Shown here: piece by piece, positions 20,297-29,300 of the stretch
Numbering within the stretch: the first letter of the stretch is position 1
Layout: every line of letters begins with the position of its first letter
Origin: Polynucleobacter meluiroseus
Lineage (GTDB): Bacteria > Pseudomonadota > Gammaproteobacteria > Burkholderiales > Burkholderiaceae
Direction of reading: 5' to 3'
Length of the DNA stretch: 64,000 bases
Assembly: GCA_945878885.1 (NCBI GenBank)
Contig: CAMCUP010000008.1
Location: 18,461 to 82,460 of the forward strand
Position numbers and translations under genes: made by a program
Notes under the pieces: generated by a model
Database searches by the model: none
Told to the model about the DNA's origin: nothing
Seen by the model: only the letters and a program-made list of their open reading frames with translations

Positions 20297-21190
20297 ATGA
20301 GTTGGATCGATAAATTACTCCCCCCCCAAATTCAACAAACCGATCCAGCGAATCGAAAGTCGATTCCAGAGGGCTTATGGGTTAAGTGTCCAGCGTGTGA
20401 GGCAGTTTTATATAGCACCGATATTGAAGCGAATTTATCTGTGTGCCCTAAATGCTCGCATCATCTGCGGATTGGTGCACGGCAACGCCTCAATGCCTTA
20501 TTAGATGTTAAGCCACAACATGAAATTGGCGCCACTATTTTTCCGCTTGATCCTTTAAAGTTTCATGATTCAAAAAAATATCCTGATCGCTTAAAAGAGG
20601 CTAAAGATGTCTCGGGTGAAAGTGAAGCATTAATTGTGATAGCTGGAAAAATTGCTGGTATTAACGTAGTAGCTGCTAGTTTTGAATTTCAATTTATGGG
20701 TGGTTCGATGGGCTCGGTAGTTGGTGAGCGTTTTGTCCGCGGTGTAGAAGAGGCAATTAAACAAAAATGTGCCTTCATCTGTATTACTGCAACAGGCGGT
20801 GCGCGCATGCAAGAAAGTTTGCTATCGCTGTTACAAATGGCTAAGACTAATGCGATGTTAACGAAATTAGCGCACCAAGGCTTACCATTTATTAGTGTTT
20901 TAACCGACCCGACTATGGGCGGCATTTCGGCCAGCTTTGCTTTTATGGGCGATATTGTGATAGCTGAGCCAAAGGCCTTAATTGGTTTTGCTGGACCACG
21001 GGTGATTGAACAAACTGTGCGCGAAAAATTACCTGAAGGTTTTCAGCGAGCCGAATTTTTGATGCAACACGGCGGCATCGACATGATCATTGATCGTCGC
21101 CAAATGCGCAATGAAATTGCCCAGTTGTTGGCGCTCTTACAAAATCGACCAGTGCCAAGCGCTGTCATTGCTGCTGAAGATACTGCTTAG
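20297..21190 (+). CDS. accD: Acetyl-CoA carboxylase carboxyltransferase subunit beta
   Basis: 297 residues. With AccA it transfers carboxyl from carboxybiotin to acetyl-CoA to make malonyl-CoA. It starts MSWIDKLL, has the N-terminal zinc ribbon [23 protein letters not shown], and carboxyltransferase motifs [36 protein letters not shown] and [16 protein letters not shown]. Codons 8-11 contain a run of eight C (20320-20327), which is slippage-prone. The stop is directly followed by the folC start. Confidence 0.98.
   Translation: MSWIDKLLPPQIQQTDPANRKSIPEGLWVKCPACEAVLYSTDIEANLSVCPKCSHHLRIGARQRLNALLDVKPQHEIGATIFPLDPLKFHDSKKYPDRLKEAKDVSGESEALIVIAGKIAGINVVAASFEFQFMGGSMGSVVGERFVRGVEEAIKQKCAFICITATGGARMQESLLSLLQMAKTNAMLTKLAHQGLPFISVLTDPTMGGISASFAFMGDIVIAEPKALIGFAGPRVIEQTVREKLPEGFQRAEFLMQHGGIDMIIDRRQMRNEIAQLLALLQNRPVPSAVIAAEDTA
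20320..20327. repeat. Eight-base C homopolymer in accD codons 8-11
   Basis: The codons CTC CCC CCC CAA near the accD start give eight C in a row. The reading frame is intact here. A one-base slip would truncate the essential AccD within a few codons, so the tract is unusual for such a gene. Confidence 0.8.
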
Positions 21191-22516
21191 TTGACTGCAA
21201 CGTTAGCAAACCCTTATTCTTTTTCAACGTTGGCAGCGTGGCTGAGCCACCTTGAGGTAGCGCATCCTGTGGGCATTGATATGAGCCTAGAGCGAATTAC
21301 TTTGGTCAAAAATGCCTTGGATTTGCAATTTACTTGCCCTGTGATTACGGTAGCCGGCACGAATGGAAAAGGTTCAACCTGCGCTTTTTTAGAGTCAATT
21401 TTAAGTGCCGCCGGCTATCGAGTCGGGTGCCATACCTCACCCCATTTATTGCGCTTTAATGAGCGGGCACACTTGCAGGGAGTTGAGGCAAGTGATGCGC
21501 AATTGTTAGAGCATTTTGCTGTAGTTGAACAGGCCCGCTTGAGGGTGCCTGATGCGCCAACTTTAACCTATTTTGAATTTACAACACTAGCGATCTTGCA
21601 TTTATTTGCCCAGGCTAATTTAGATGTTGTGATTTTAGAAGTTGGCATGGGCGGACGGCTTGATGCAGTTAATATTGTGGACGCTGACTGCGCCATCCTT
21701 ACCAGCATTGATATTGATCATGCGAGTTTTTTAGGTAATACCCGTGAAGCTATTGCGCTTGAAAAAGCTGGAATTTTCCGCGCCGGTAAATTTGCAATAT
21801 GTGGCGATCCTTTGCCGCCTCAATCGTTAGTTGACTTCGCAACTAGCCTAGGCTGCAAGCTTTATGTATCTGGGCGTGACTTTCATTTTCAAGGTGACCA
21901 ACAGCAATGGTCTTGGTCGGGTATGTCTAAACGTTTTAGTGGCTTGGCATATCCCGCCTTACGCGGTGCAAATCAATTATTAAATGCCGCCGCTGTAATT
22001 GCAGCATTAACTGCATTGCATGAACGTCTACCTGTTGCGGCGCAAGATGTACGTTTAGGTTTTGCAATGGTCGAGCTACCTGGACGCTTTCAAGTATTGG
22101 CCGGTCGACCGACTTGTATTTTAGATGTTGCCCACAATCCGCATGCAGCGGCAACCCTTTATCGCAGTTTGGATAATATGGGCTACTTTCCATATACTTA
22201 TGCAGTTTTTGGGGCGATGGCCGATAAAGATATTCCGGCGGTTTTACAGCCTTTTTTAGGGTTAGTTGACTATTGGTTTTGCACGGATTTACCAACAGCT
22301 AGAGCCGCGAGTGCACTGGACATTAAAGCGCATTTGCTGAATTTAGGGGTCGCAGAAAACGTATCTAAAGCTGATCGCATCAGCTGCTTCCCTGATCCAG
22401 CCAAGGCCTATCAAGAGGCCATAGCAAAAGCCGGCGAGGGTGATAGAATAGTGGTCTTCGGATCCTTCTATACTGTTGCTGGCGTAATGGCTTATCGAAA
22501 CAACCTGGTTAATTGA
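21191..22516 (+). CDS. folC: Bifunctional folylpolyglutamate synthase / dihydrofolate synthase
   Basis: 441 residues. It adds glutamate to dihydropteroate and to folates. The Mur-ligase type P-loop VAGTNGKGSTCAFLESIL, TSPHLLRFNER, VGMGGRLDAVN, DIDHASFLGNT and LDVAHNPHAAATL identify FolC. It starts with TTG immediately after the accD stop; no ATG is available before the conserved N-terminus, so TTG is the likely start. Part of the conserved accD-folC-SPOR-cvpA-purF run. Confidence 0.96.
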   Translation: MTATLANPYSFSTLAAWLSHLEVAHPVGIDMSLERITLVKNALDLQFTCPVITVAGTNGKGSTCAFLESILSAAGYRVGCHTSPHLLRFNERAHLQGVEASDAQLLEHFAVVEQARLRVPDAPTLTYFEFTTLAILHLFAQANLDVVILEVGMGGRLDAVNIVDADCAILTSIDIDHASFLGNTREAIALEKAGIFRAGKFAICGDPLPPQSLVDFATSLGCKLYVSGRDFHFQGDQQQWSWSGMSKRFSGLAYPALRGANQLLNAAAVIAALTALHERLPVAAQDVRLGFAMVELPGRFQVLAGRPTCILDVAHNPHAAATLYRSLDNMGYFPYTYAVFGAMADKDIPAVLQPFLGLVDYWFCTDLPTARAASALDIKAHLLNLGVAENVSKADRISCFPDPAKAYQEAIAKAGEGDRIVVFGSFYTVAGVMAYRNNLVN

Positions 22517-22519
22517 TCC

Positions 22520-23407
22520 ATGATTCGTTTACCGAAGCTGTTTAATCGCAATTCCAAGCCCGAGCCCGTCGGTCGGGCCGCTGTCGGCAGTCGCTCGCGA
22601 GCTGCCGCTAAATCGGGTACTTACCAGCGCACATCCCAAACAACTTCTGGCGATGAACTTTCTCTCACTGAAGATCCTGATCGGCAACGCGCTCGCCATC
22701 GTTTAATTGGAGCTGCGGTATTAGTGCTGCTTGCAGTAGTTGGTTTACCTCGTATTTTGGATAGCAAACCTAAAGCGGTTAATAGCGACATTGCCGTCAA
22801 TATTGTGACTAGCTTACCCTTACTTGGCAGCACTAGTAGTAACTTACTAAGTAACCCACCGGTAGCAGAGTCACCAGCAACCAATACACCCGCAGCCGCA
22901 CCCGTACCCCTAGATAAATCGCCCGCCTCTCCACCTCCAGCTATGGGGTCTGCTAATTCACCTTCCGCTGCCGAACTTAAGGCCGAATCAAAAGTCGATG
23001 CGCCAACGTCAAGCACCCCTTCTGCACCCGTTAAAAATTTGGGTTTAAGCGTAGGTGAGGAGGTGATTAAGCCGAGCGCTACTAATCCTAGTAATAAAGC
23101 TACTGTAGCTACACCAAATTCTACCGAGTTAGCAGCCAGTAGTGCTGCAGAAACGCGACCTAACGGCAGTAAGTTTGTAATTCAGATTGGTGCGTTTGCT
23201 TCTGAAGACCGCGTTAAGGGATGGATTAGTAAATTGAAAGAGCAAAAAATTCCTAACTATGTTTTAAATAAAACTGGCGCTGATGGCGCTAAGCTTTATG
23301 TATTACGCGCTGGTCCATTTACCGATAAAGATGCCGCAGAAGCAGCTGAAAAAAAGATTAAGGCTTTAGGTTTAAGCCCGCGTTTAGTTGAAGTAGGTAA
23401 AACTTAA
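22520..23407 (+). CDS. SPOR-domain membrane protein (DedD/FtsN-like)
   Basis: 295 residues: a basic cytoplasmic N-terminus, one membrane helix (HRLIGAAVLVLLAVVGLPRIL, about residues 57-77), a long Pro/Ala/Ser-rich periplasmic linker, and a C-terminal SPOR domain (KFVIQIGAFASEDRVKGWISKL... LYVLRAGPFTDKDAAEAAEKKI). SPOR domains bind septal peptidoglycan stripped of stem peptides, so a role at the division septum is inferred. It follows folC by 3 bases, and its stop codon shares a base with the cvpA ATG. DedD is the likely counterpart. Confidence 0.92.
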   Translation: MIRLPKLFNRNSKPEPVGRAAVGSRSRAAAKSGTYQRTSQTTSGDELSLTEDPDRQRARHRLIGAAVLVLLAVVGLPRILDSKPKAVNSDIAVNIVTSLPLLGSTSSNLLSNPPVAESPATNTPAAAPVPLDKSPASPPPAMGSANSPSAAELKAESKVDAPTSSTPSAPVKNLGLSVGEEVIKPSATNPSNKATVATPNSTELAASSAAETRPNGSKFVIQIGAFASEDRVKGWISKLKEQKIPNYVLNKTGADGAKLYVLRAGPFTDKDAAEAAEKKIKALGLSPRLVEVGKT

Positions 23408-23958
23408 TGGAACTACTCGCCTCGTTAAAACTAACCCCAGTTGATTACGTCGTATTTACTGTACTACTTGTTTCGGCATTGGTAGGTGTATCGCGCGGGC
23501 TCTTTAAAGAAGTTTTAGCCTTATTTTCCTGGATCATTGCAGCTTGGGTAGCTTATCACTACAGTGATTACCTGTCATCCGAGTGGCTCTCTACTTTTAA
23601 AATGGATGAGCTCTTGCGTTTAGGACTAAGCTTCCTGATTTTATTTGTTGCTACATTAATTGCCTGTAGTGTACTGGGGGGATTAATTCAAAAATTAATC
23701 TTATCCGTTGGGCTTAGCTTGACTGATCGCTTTTTGGGTTTAATTTTTGGTTTATTACGTGGTGGGGTTGTGGTGGTCATTTTGGCCACCTTAGCAGCCT
23801 TAACCCCGCTAACAAAAACTGCCGATTGGCGCTTAGCTAAAACTCGCCCCAGTCTAGAAGTGGCAACCAGCTTAATTAAAAGTTGGCTACCAGCTGATTG
23901 GGCTAGTCAATTAGGCGCTGTACCAAATCTTGCTTTACCACTCAAAATAGGGAGTTAA
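23407..23958 (+). CDS. cvpA: CvpA family membrane protein
   Basis: 183 residues with about four membrane helices. The DYVVFTVLLVSALVGVSRGLFKEVLALFSWI start and the TDRFLGLIFGLLRGGVVV segment are typical for CvpA, a protein of uncertain biochemical function linked to colicin V production, envelope stress and purF expression. Its ATG overlaps the SPOR gene stop by one base, and purF follows after 5 bases, the same pairing as in E. coli. Confidence 0.95.
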   Translation: MELLASLKLTPVDYVVFTVLLVSALVGVSRGLFKEVLALFSWIIAAWVAYHYSDYLSSEWLSTFKMDELLRLGLSFLILFVATLIACSVLGGLIQKLILSVGLSLTDRFLGLIFGLLRGGVVVVILATLAALTPLTKTADWRLAKTRPSLEVATSLIKSWLPADWASQLGAVPNLALPLKIGS

Positions 23959-23963
23959 AAGCT

Positions 23964-25499
23964 ATGTGCGGAGTTGTCGGCAGCGTTTCTCACTACCCAG
24001 TGAATCAGCTACTCTATGATGCACTTTTGCTCTTGCAACATCGAGGTCAAGACGCCGCTGGTATTGCCACCATGAATGGCAATTCGTTTGCTATGCATAA
24101 AGCCAATGGCTTGGTGCGTGACGTATTTCGAACGCGCAATATGCGCAGCTTAGTGGGTAATGCCGGCATTGGTCAGGTGCGTTATCCCACTGCAGGCTCT
24201 GTAAGCAATGAAGAAGAAGCGCAACCCTTTTATGTGAGCGCACCCTACGGCATTATTTTGGTTCATAACGGCAATTTAACGAATGCCCCTAGCCTACGTG
24301 TTGAAATGGCATATCGTGACCGGCGCCACATTAATACTAATTCTGATACCGAAGTGCTGCTTAATGTGTTGGCTGACGAATTACAGCGTGAAACCAATAG
24401 CGCCGCCCTAGATGAAGATGCAATGTTTAAGGCAGTAAGTAGCCTATCGCATCGTATTAAAGGCTCTTATGCTGTTATTTCGATGATTGCAGGTTATGGT
24501 TTATTGGCCTTTCGTGATCCCTTTGGCATTCGCCCCCTATGTATTGGTCGGCTCGATACCCCCGACGGGCCTGAATGGCTGCTGGCATCTGAGTCGGTTG
24601 CTTTAGAGGGATTAGGCTTTACTTTCGTGCGCGATGTCAATCCTGGCGAAGCAATTTATATTGATCTTGACGGAAATTTCTCTTGCCGCCAGTATGCAGA
24701 GGCGCGCCTAGTGCCTTGTATTTTTGAATATGTTTATATGGCGCGACCCGATTCAACCATTGACGGTGTTACTGTGTATAACGTTCGTATGCGTATGGGT
24801 GATTACTTAGCAGAAAAAATTCGGTCAGCAACTGACGTTAGTAAAATTGACGTGGTCATGCCGATTCCCGATTCAAGCCGGCCTGCTGCTATGCAAGTCG
24901 CCAAGCGCTTAGGTATTGCGTATCGCGAAGGCTTTTTTAAGAATCGATATATTGGGCGAACCTTTATCATGCCTGGTCAAGAGGTCAGAAAAAAATCTGT
25001 ACGACAAAAATTGAATGCTATGCGCGTTGAATTTAAAGATAAAACTGTTTTAATTGTTGACGATTCAATTGTGCGGGGAACTACTTCCTATGAAATTGTA
25101 CAAATGGCTCGTGAAGCGGGCGCTAAAAAAGTAATTTTTGCCTCGGCCGCGCCACCCGTTCGCTTTCCTAATGTCTACGGAATTGATATGCCAACTCGTA
25201 GCGAATTAGTTGCTTACGGCCGAACTGATGAAGAAATTAATCGTCTCATTGGGGCTGATCAATTAATTTATCAAGACGTTGAAGATATGAAACAAGCTGT
25301 GCGGGACATAAATCCCAATTTAAAAGAATTTGAAGCCTCATGTTTTGATGGCCATTATGTTACCGGCGATATCACTGAGTCTTATCTCGATGCTCTTGAA
25401 GCTGCCCGTAATTCTGAGTCGGCTCAGGCTGATCGTCAAAAAGACCCTAGCGATTTTGCGCGCTCACAATTACACCTTCATTTAGCCACTGAAGATTAA
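23964..25499 (+). CDS. purF: Amidophosphoribosyltransferase
   Basis: 511 residues. First committed step of purine synthesis: PRPP plus glutamine gives phosphoribosylamine. It begins MCGVVGSV, so Cys2 becomes the N-terminal nucleophile after Met removal. The glutaminase domain shows LLLQHRGQDAAGIAT and VHNGNLTN. The PRTase domain shows the PRPP loop VLIVDDSIVRGTTS and MPIPDSSRPAAMQVA. Full length; GGGAG precedes the start. Confidence 0.98.
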   Translation: MCGVVGSVSHYPVNQLLYDALLLLQHRGQDAAGIATMNGNSFAMHKANGLVRDVFRTRNMRSLVGNAGIGQVRYPTAGSVSNEEEAQPFYVSAPYGIILVHNGNLTNAPSLRVEMAYRDRRHINTNSDTEVLLNVLADELQRETNSAALDEDAMFKAVSSLSHRIKGSYAVISMIAGYGLLAFRDPFGIRPLCIGRLDTPDGPEWLLASESVALEGLGFTFVRDVNPGEAIYIDLDGNFSCRQYAEARLVPCIFEYVYMARPDSTIDGVTVYNVRMRMGDYLAEKIRSATDVSKIDVVMPIPDSSRPAAMQVAKRLGIAYREGFFKNRYIGRTFIMPGQEVRKKSVRQKLNAMRVEFKDKTVLIVDDSIVRGTTSYEIVQMAREAGAKKVIFASAAPPVRFPNVYGIDMPTRSELVAYGRTDEEINRLIGADQLIYQDVEDMKQAVRDINPNLKEFEASCFDGHYVTGDITESYLDALEAARNSESAQADRQKDPSDFARSQLHLHLATED

Positions 25500-25503
25500 T
25501 GCA

Positions 25504-26784
25504 ATGACTCGTAAGCCCAACCATCTGCCGCAAGCCACTAAGTCCAGTAAACTCGGTAAGCCCATTAAGCCTATTAAGTCCACCAAGCGCTTGCCACTTA
25601 ATCTCTCAAAACTTTGCCAAGAAACGATTGCTGTGCGTGCGGGCACTCGACGTACTGCGGAATTTCAAGAGCACTCTGAAGCCTTATTTTTAACTTCTAG
25701 CTATTGTTTTAATAGTGCTGCTGAAGCTGAAGCAGGTTTCGCGAATGCAGAAGATGGTTTTATTTATTCCCGCTTTACCAACCCTACGGTGAGCATGTTT
25801 CAAGATCGCTTAGCTGCCTTAGAGGGTGGTGAGGCATGTATTGCAACTGCATCTGGCATGGCAGCTATCTTGAGTACCGCAATGGCCCATTTAAAAGCCG
25901 GTGATCACGTGGTGTGTTCACGATCTGTATTTGGCGCCACTATTCAATTATTTTCGACCATTTTGGGGCGTTTTGGCATTACGACAACGTATGTTGATGT
26001 CGGCGATAGTAAAGCATGGCAAGCGACAGCGCAGCCCAATACTCGTATGTTTTATTTAGAAACGCCCTCTAATCCATTAACTGAACTAGCCGATATTGCA
26101 GCAATCGCAAAAATAGCCAAACAAGTAAAAGCTTTATTTGTTGTTGATAACTGTTTTTGTACGCCTGCATTACAGCAACCTCTTCAACTGGGCGCCGATG
26201 TAGTAATTCATTCTGCGACAAAATATTTAGACGGGCAGGGCCGAGTTTTAGGTGGCGCAATTGTGGGTAATAAATCTTTCATTATGGGCAAAGTGTTTCC
26301 CTATGTGCGTACTGCAGGCCCCACGCTCTCAGCCTTTAATGCGTGGATTTTTTTAAAGGGTCTAGAGACGCTTGATTTACGTATGAAGCAGCAAAGTAGT
26401 AATGCCTTAGCCTTAGCAAAGTGGCTAGAACAACAAAGTACGATTGAGCATGTTTTTCATCCCGGCTTGCAATCTCATCCGCAATATGCCTTAGCCCGCC
26501 GTCAACAAAAAGCAGGTGGGGCAATCGTCTCATTTATTTTAAAGGGTGGTAAAAAAGCTGCTTTTCGTTTGATTGATCAAACCCGTTTATGTTCGATTAC
26601 AGCTAATTTAGGCGATACCAGAACCACTATTACCCATCCCGCTACTACCACCCATGGACGTATTGCGCCCGAAGCACGTAAGGCAGCAGGTATTAGTGAT
26701 GGCTTAGTACGAGTAGCCGTTGGTCTTGAAAATATTGATGATCTAATTGCTGATTTCAAGCTTGCACTGAGCAAGAAGACTTAG
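25504..26784 (+). CDS. metZ: O-succinylhomoserine sulfhydrylase
   Basis: 426 residues, a Cys/Met metabolism PLP enzyme that uses sulfide to convert O-succinylhomoserine to homocysteine. LAVRAGT-type start (here IAVRAGTRRTAEFQEHSEALF), YSRFTNPTVSMFQDRLAALE, ATASGMAAI, the PLP lysine in HSATKYLDGQGR, and the C-terminal TTHGRIAPEARKAAGISDGLVRVAVGLEN fit MetZ. The first 30 or so residues are a lysine-rich extension with a KPIKPIKSTK repeat that I do not expect in the family. Direct sulfhydrylation fits a sulfide-handling organism. purF-metZ adjacency is common in related genomes. Confidence 0.93.
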   Translation: MTRKPNHLPQATKSSKLGKPIKPIKSTKRLPLNLSKLCQETIAVRAGTRRTAEFQEHSEALFLTSSYCFNSAAEAEAGFANAEDGFIYSRFTNPTVSMFQDRLAALEGGEACIATASGMAAILSTAMAHLKAGDHVVCSRSVFGATIQLFSTILGRFGITTTYVDVGDSKAWQATAQPNTRMFYLETPSNPLTELADIAAIAKIAKQVKALFVVDNCFCTPALQQPLQLGADVVIHSATKYLDGQGRVLGGAIVGNKSFIMGKVFPYVRTAGPTLSAFNAWIFLKGLETLDLRMKQQSSNALALAKWLEQQSTIEHVFHPGLQSHPQYALARRQQKAGGAIVSFILKGGKKAAFRLIDQTRLCSITANLGDTRTTITHPATTTHGRIAPEARKAAGISDGLVRVAVGLENIDDLIADFKLALSKKT

Positions 26785-26794
26785 TTACTAAGTC
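26778..26794. terminator. Perfect 17-base palindrome across the metZ stop, possible terminator
   Basis: GACTTAG-TTA-CTAAGTC forms a 7-base-pair stem with a 3-base loop and contains the metZ TAG stop. It is followed by AT-rich sequence with repeated ACTAATTT rather than a clean U-tract. It lies in the 126-base gap between convergent metZ and modC, where a terminator is expected. Low GC makes the stem weak, so the call is tentative. Confidence 0.35.
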
Positions 26795-26910
26795 ACTAAT
26801 TTACTAATTTATTAAGCCCTTTAGTCATTGGGGCAAGTCTTTAAGCAGGCAAGCCTATCCTTGCAACAAGAAGGTCTAGTTAACTTAGCCTGAAGTCGGG
26901 AAATTGAGCC

Positions 26911-28038
26911 TTATTGCAATAAGCGACGCGGATCATTAATAGGTCGTAGGGGCATGATATGAATTTTATGGGCATCAAACTCTAAGTAGGCAGTGCTACC
27001 AAGTTTAATTTTTAGACGTTTTATTTCTGCTGCTGATGCTTCCCACACTAAAGACTCCTTAGCTCTGCCGATACTAAAACGGACCACGGCAATTTGACCT
27101 AATGAGCTAAGGTGTTCAACCTGGGCAGGCAAGAAGTGGTCAGCAGCCTGGCTATGAACAGTTAAGCCATCTTGTGGAACAACCCAAGCAACTGGGCTAG
27201 CGGGGGGAATTTTGCCCTTATCTAACACTTCAAAATGACAGTCGTTATCTTGCCAGTCTAAGCGCCCAGCATTAAAAATACCTTGAAATACATTTGGAAT
27301 GCCTACTAATTCCGCTACTCTTGAGTTGCGGGGCTTTTGAAATAGCTCATTGGGAGCCGAAGTTTGCAAGCCAATACCATGATCAATGACGGTAATGCTG
27401 TCGGCCAATAAATTGGCTTCACGCAAATCGTGGGTAACTAAAATAATTGGAATTGCTAAATCTTCACGTAATTCCGCCAAAATTCGATACAGGTTTTGGC
27501 GTGTGGGGTTATCAATTGCAGAAAATGGTTCATCTAACAGCAGTACTTGAGGATTTCTTGCTAAAGCGCGGGCAAGGGCAACGCGTTGCTGTTGACCTCC
27601 TGACAACTGACTCGGTAAACGGTCAGCGAATTCACTCATAGCCATCCGCTTTAACCATTCATGCGATTGTGCAAGGCGATCAACTTTTGAAAGGCCACTA
27701 TTTTCTAAAGCAATAGCGACATTATGAAGTGCAGAGAGGTGTGGAAAGAGTGCGTACTGCTGAAATAAAAAACCACATGAGCGTTCGGCTGGCGATAAAT
27801 TTATTGCCACCTGATTTGCTTGTAAAGCTGAAAACCAGACTTTATCGGCGCACTCAATTAAGCCTAACTCGGGTTGATGTAAGCCTGCTATAGCGCGAAG
27901 GATGGTTGTCTTACCGCTACCAGACGGACCAACTAACGCATGTAATTCGCCTGCCGCACAACTTAGATTGATTTCTAAGGGAATGGTTGGGTGATAGAAA
28001 TTACCATGTGATTCGCTTTTGATTCGAACTTTAAGCAT
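26911..28038 (-). CDS. modC: Molybdate ABC transporter ATP-binding protein
   Basis: 375 residues from ATG 28038, in an ATGCTTAA overlap with the modB stop; the ORF-track start lies inside modB. The ATPase domain has Walker A GPSGSGKTT, signature LSGGQQQRVALARALARNP and Walker B VLLLDEPFSAID. The C-terminal part, with a VEHLSSLGQIAVVRFSIG stretch, looks like a TOBE/Mop domain that binds oxyanions. Energises molybdate import with ModB. Sulfate or tungstate transport is an alternative, but the TOBE layout and the neighbouring molybdoenzyme SoxC favour molybdate. Confidence 0.88.
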   Translation of the reverse strand: MLKVRIKSESHGNFYHPTIPLEINLSCAAGELHALVGPSGSGKTTILRAIAGLHQPELGLIECADKVWFSALQANQVAINLSPAERSCGFLFQQYALFPHLSALHNVAIALENSGLSKVDRLAQSHEWLKRMAMSEFADRLPSQLSGGQQQRVALARALARNPQVLLLDEPFSAIDNPTRQNLYRILAELREDLAIPIILVTHDLREANLLADSITVIDHGIGLQTSAPNELFQKPRNSRVAELVGIPNVFQGIFNAGRLDWQDNDCHFEVLDKGKIPPASPVAWVVPQDGLTVHSQAADHFLPAQVEHLSSLGQIAVVRFSIGRAKESLVWEASAAEIKRLKIKLGSTAYLEFDAHKIHIMPLRPINDPRRLLQ

Positions 28039-28699
28039 TAGCTGCCCACCGCTGGCGAGCAATTCGATTAGAGCTGGAGCCAAAAAACCCATAAGAAATG
28101 GCAATGGCACATAAGGAAATGCCTAATAATAATAAAGACAGCATGCCAGCCCCTTGGGTATTAAAACTTTGGACTTGGTCGTAAATTGCAATTGAGGCGG
28201 TTTTGGTTTTGCCTGGAATTGCCCCACCAATCATGAGGATGACACCAAATTCTCCTAAAGTATGTGCAAACGTTAGGACTGCAGCACTCAGCACACCACG
28301 CCAGGCAAGGGGTAGGTTGATGCGATAAAAAATTTGCCAAGGTTTTAAGCCACAAACTTGGGCAGCCTCTTGTAGAGTTGGCGGAATCGCTTCAAATGCG
28401 CGTTGAATGGGCTGAATTGCAAAAGGTAGATTAACAATTAACGAGGCAATGAGGATGCCTAAAAAGGAAAAAACCAAAGGCTCACCAAATAAAGTTTTAC
28501 CGCTAAAGCCAACCAATAAGTAATAACCCAAGACTGTGGGGGGGAGGACCAAGGGAAGGGCCAGGAGAGCTTCAAGCCATGGCTTCCATTTGCCAGCGCT
28601 GACTAAATGGTGGGCGAGCCAAATACCAAAAGGCAAAATAATCAATAAGGTGCAGGCAGCAAGTTGCAGCGACAAGAAGATGGCTTGGGTATCGATCAT
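28031..28699 (-). CDS. modB: Molybdate ABC transporter permease
   Basis: 222 residues from ATG 28699 (MIDTQAIFLSLQLA); the ORF-track TTG at 28711 is less likely. About five membrane helices; LPLVLPPTVLGYYLLV near the N-terminus and EAAQVCGLKPWQIFYRINLPLAWRGVLSAAVLTFAHTLGEFG is the ModB EAA loop that contacts ModC. Overlaps modC by 8 bases. No modA (periplasmic binding protein) gene is found on either side: upstream is the divergent sox regulator, downstream is metZ. Confidence 0.9.
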   Translation of the reverse strand: MIDTQAIFLSLQLAACTLLIILPFGIWLAHHLVSAGKWKPWLEALLALPLVLPPTVLGYYLLVGFSGKTLFGEPLVFSFLGILIASLIVNLPFAIQPIQRAFEAIPPTLQEAAQVCGLKPWQIFYRINLPLAWRGVLSAAVLTFAHTLGEFGVILMIGGAIPGKTKTASIAIYDQVQSFNTQGAGMLSLLLLGISLCAIAISYGFFGSSSNRIARQRWAANA

Positions 28700-28970
28700 G
28701 AGTATTAACAACTATATTAGCTTATAGCTAGGCATTTTATGGGGCCTCGCCAGCTTAGGGGGTCTTAGCGAGCTTGGGCACTATTTAAATTAGCAAAATG
28801 AAGATTAGGGTTTATACTTATTTTATAAAAAGATATTATATTTAATTTTAAACTAATTTTTATTTATCTTATAATCGTCAGATTAAAATAAGTTACACAT
28901 TCGATTTAGGAAAAGTAGCTAGCTAGTAGAAAAATATGCAGTAACGAGAGAGAAAATATTTAAATTCAAG
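28700..28970. promoter_or_regulatory. Divergent modB / sox regulator control region
   Basis: This 271-base gap separates divergent modB and the SqrR-type gene. It is very AT-rich toward the sox side. A candidate sigma-70 promoter facing sox is TTTAAA (28847-28852), 17-base spacer, TATAAT (28870-28875). Upstream, GCCAGCTTAGG and GCGAGCTTGGG near 28748-28777 form an imperfect direct repeat, and CTCGC/GCGAG an inverted one. A TAGCTAGCTA palindrome lies near 28917. SqrR/BigR autoregulates from its own promoter in other species, so an operator is expected here, but I cannot define it. Confidence 0.4.
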
Positions 28971-29288
28971 ATGACTAAAGCTCAGCAAAAGATTGATTTA
29001 AAGAAAATGCGCACTTCTGCAGATAGCGCTTGTAAATTAATGAAAATACTTTCTAACCGAAATCGGTTAATGCTCTTGTGTGAAATTAGTCAAGGTGAAA
29101 AATGTGTAGGTGATTTAGAGCTTGATCTGGGTATTCTGCAACCCACTTTATCACAGCAATTAACGATTTTACGTACCCAAAAAATAGTTAAGGCTAGGCG
29201 CAGTGGTAAACAAATTTACTATTCCTTAGCAAGCCCCATTGCAGTTGCTGTAATGGAATTGCTGTATCAGCACTATTGTAAAAAATAA
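28971..29288 (+). CDS. ArsR-family regulator of the SqrR/BigR persulfide-sensing type
   Basis: 105 residues, a single winged helix-turn-helix (LMKILSNRNRLMLLCEIS... LGILQPTLSQQLTILRTQKIVKARRSGKQIYYSL). Cys37 (RLMLLCEI) and Cys103 (YQHYC) are 66 residues apart, as I recall for the sensing pair in BigR (C42/C108) and SqrR (C41/C107), which form a di- or tetrasulfide bridge with sulfane sulfur and then release DNA. Two more cysteines (C21, C45) are extra. It heads the sox cluster and should repress it until reactive sulfur is present; this is inference from the family and position. Confidence 0.9.
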   Translation: MTKAQQKIDLKKMRTSADSACKLMKILSNRNRLMLLCEISQGEKCVGDLELDLGILQPTLSQQLTILRTQKIVKARRSGKQIYYSLASPIAVAVMELLYQHYCKK

Positions 29289-29300
29289 CTAGGAGTTTAT

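Noticed and set aside
22621-23016. 131-residue minus-strand ORF inside the SPOR gene
   Set aside because: It is antisense to a Pro/Ala-rich linker, where low-complexity codons leave the opposite frame open. No family resemblance or ribosome binding site.
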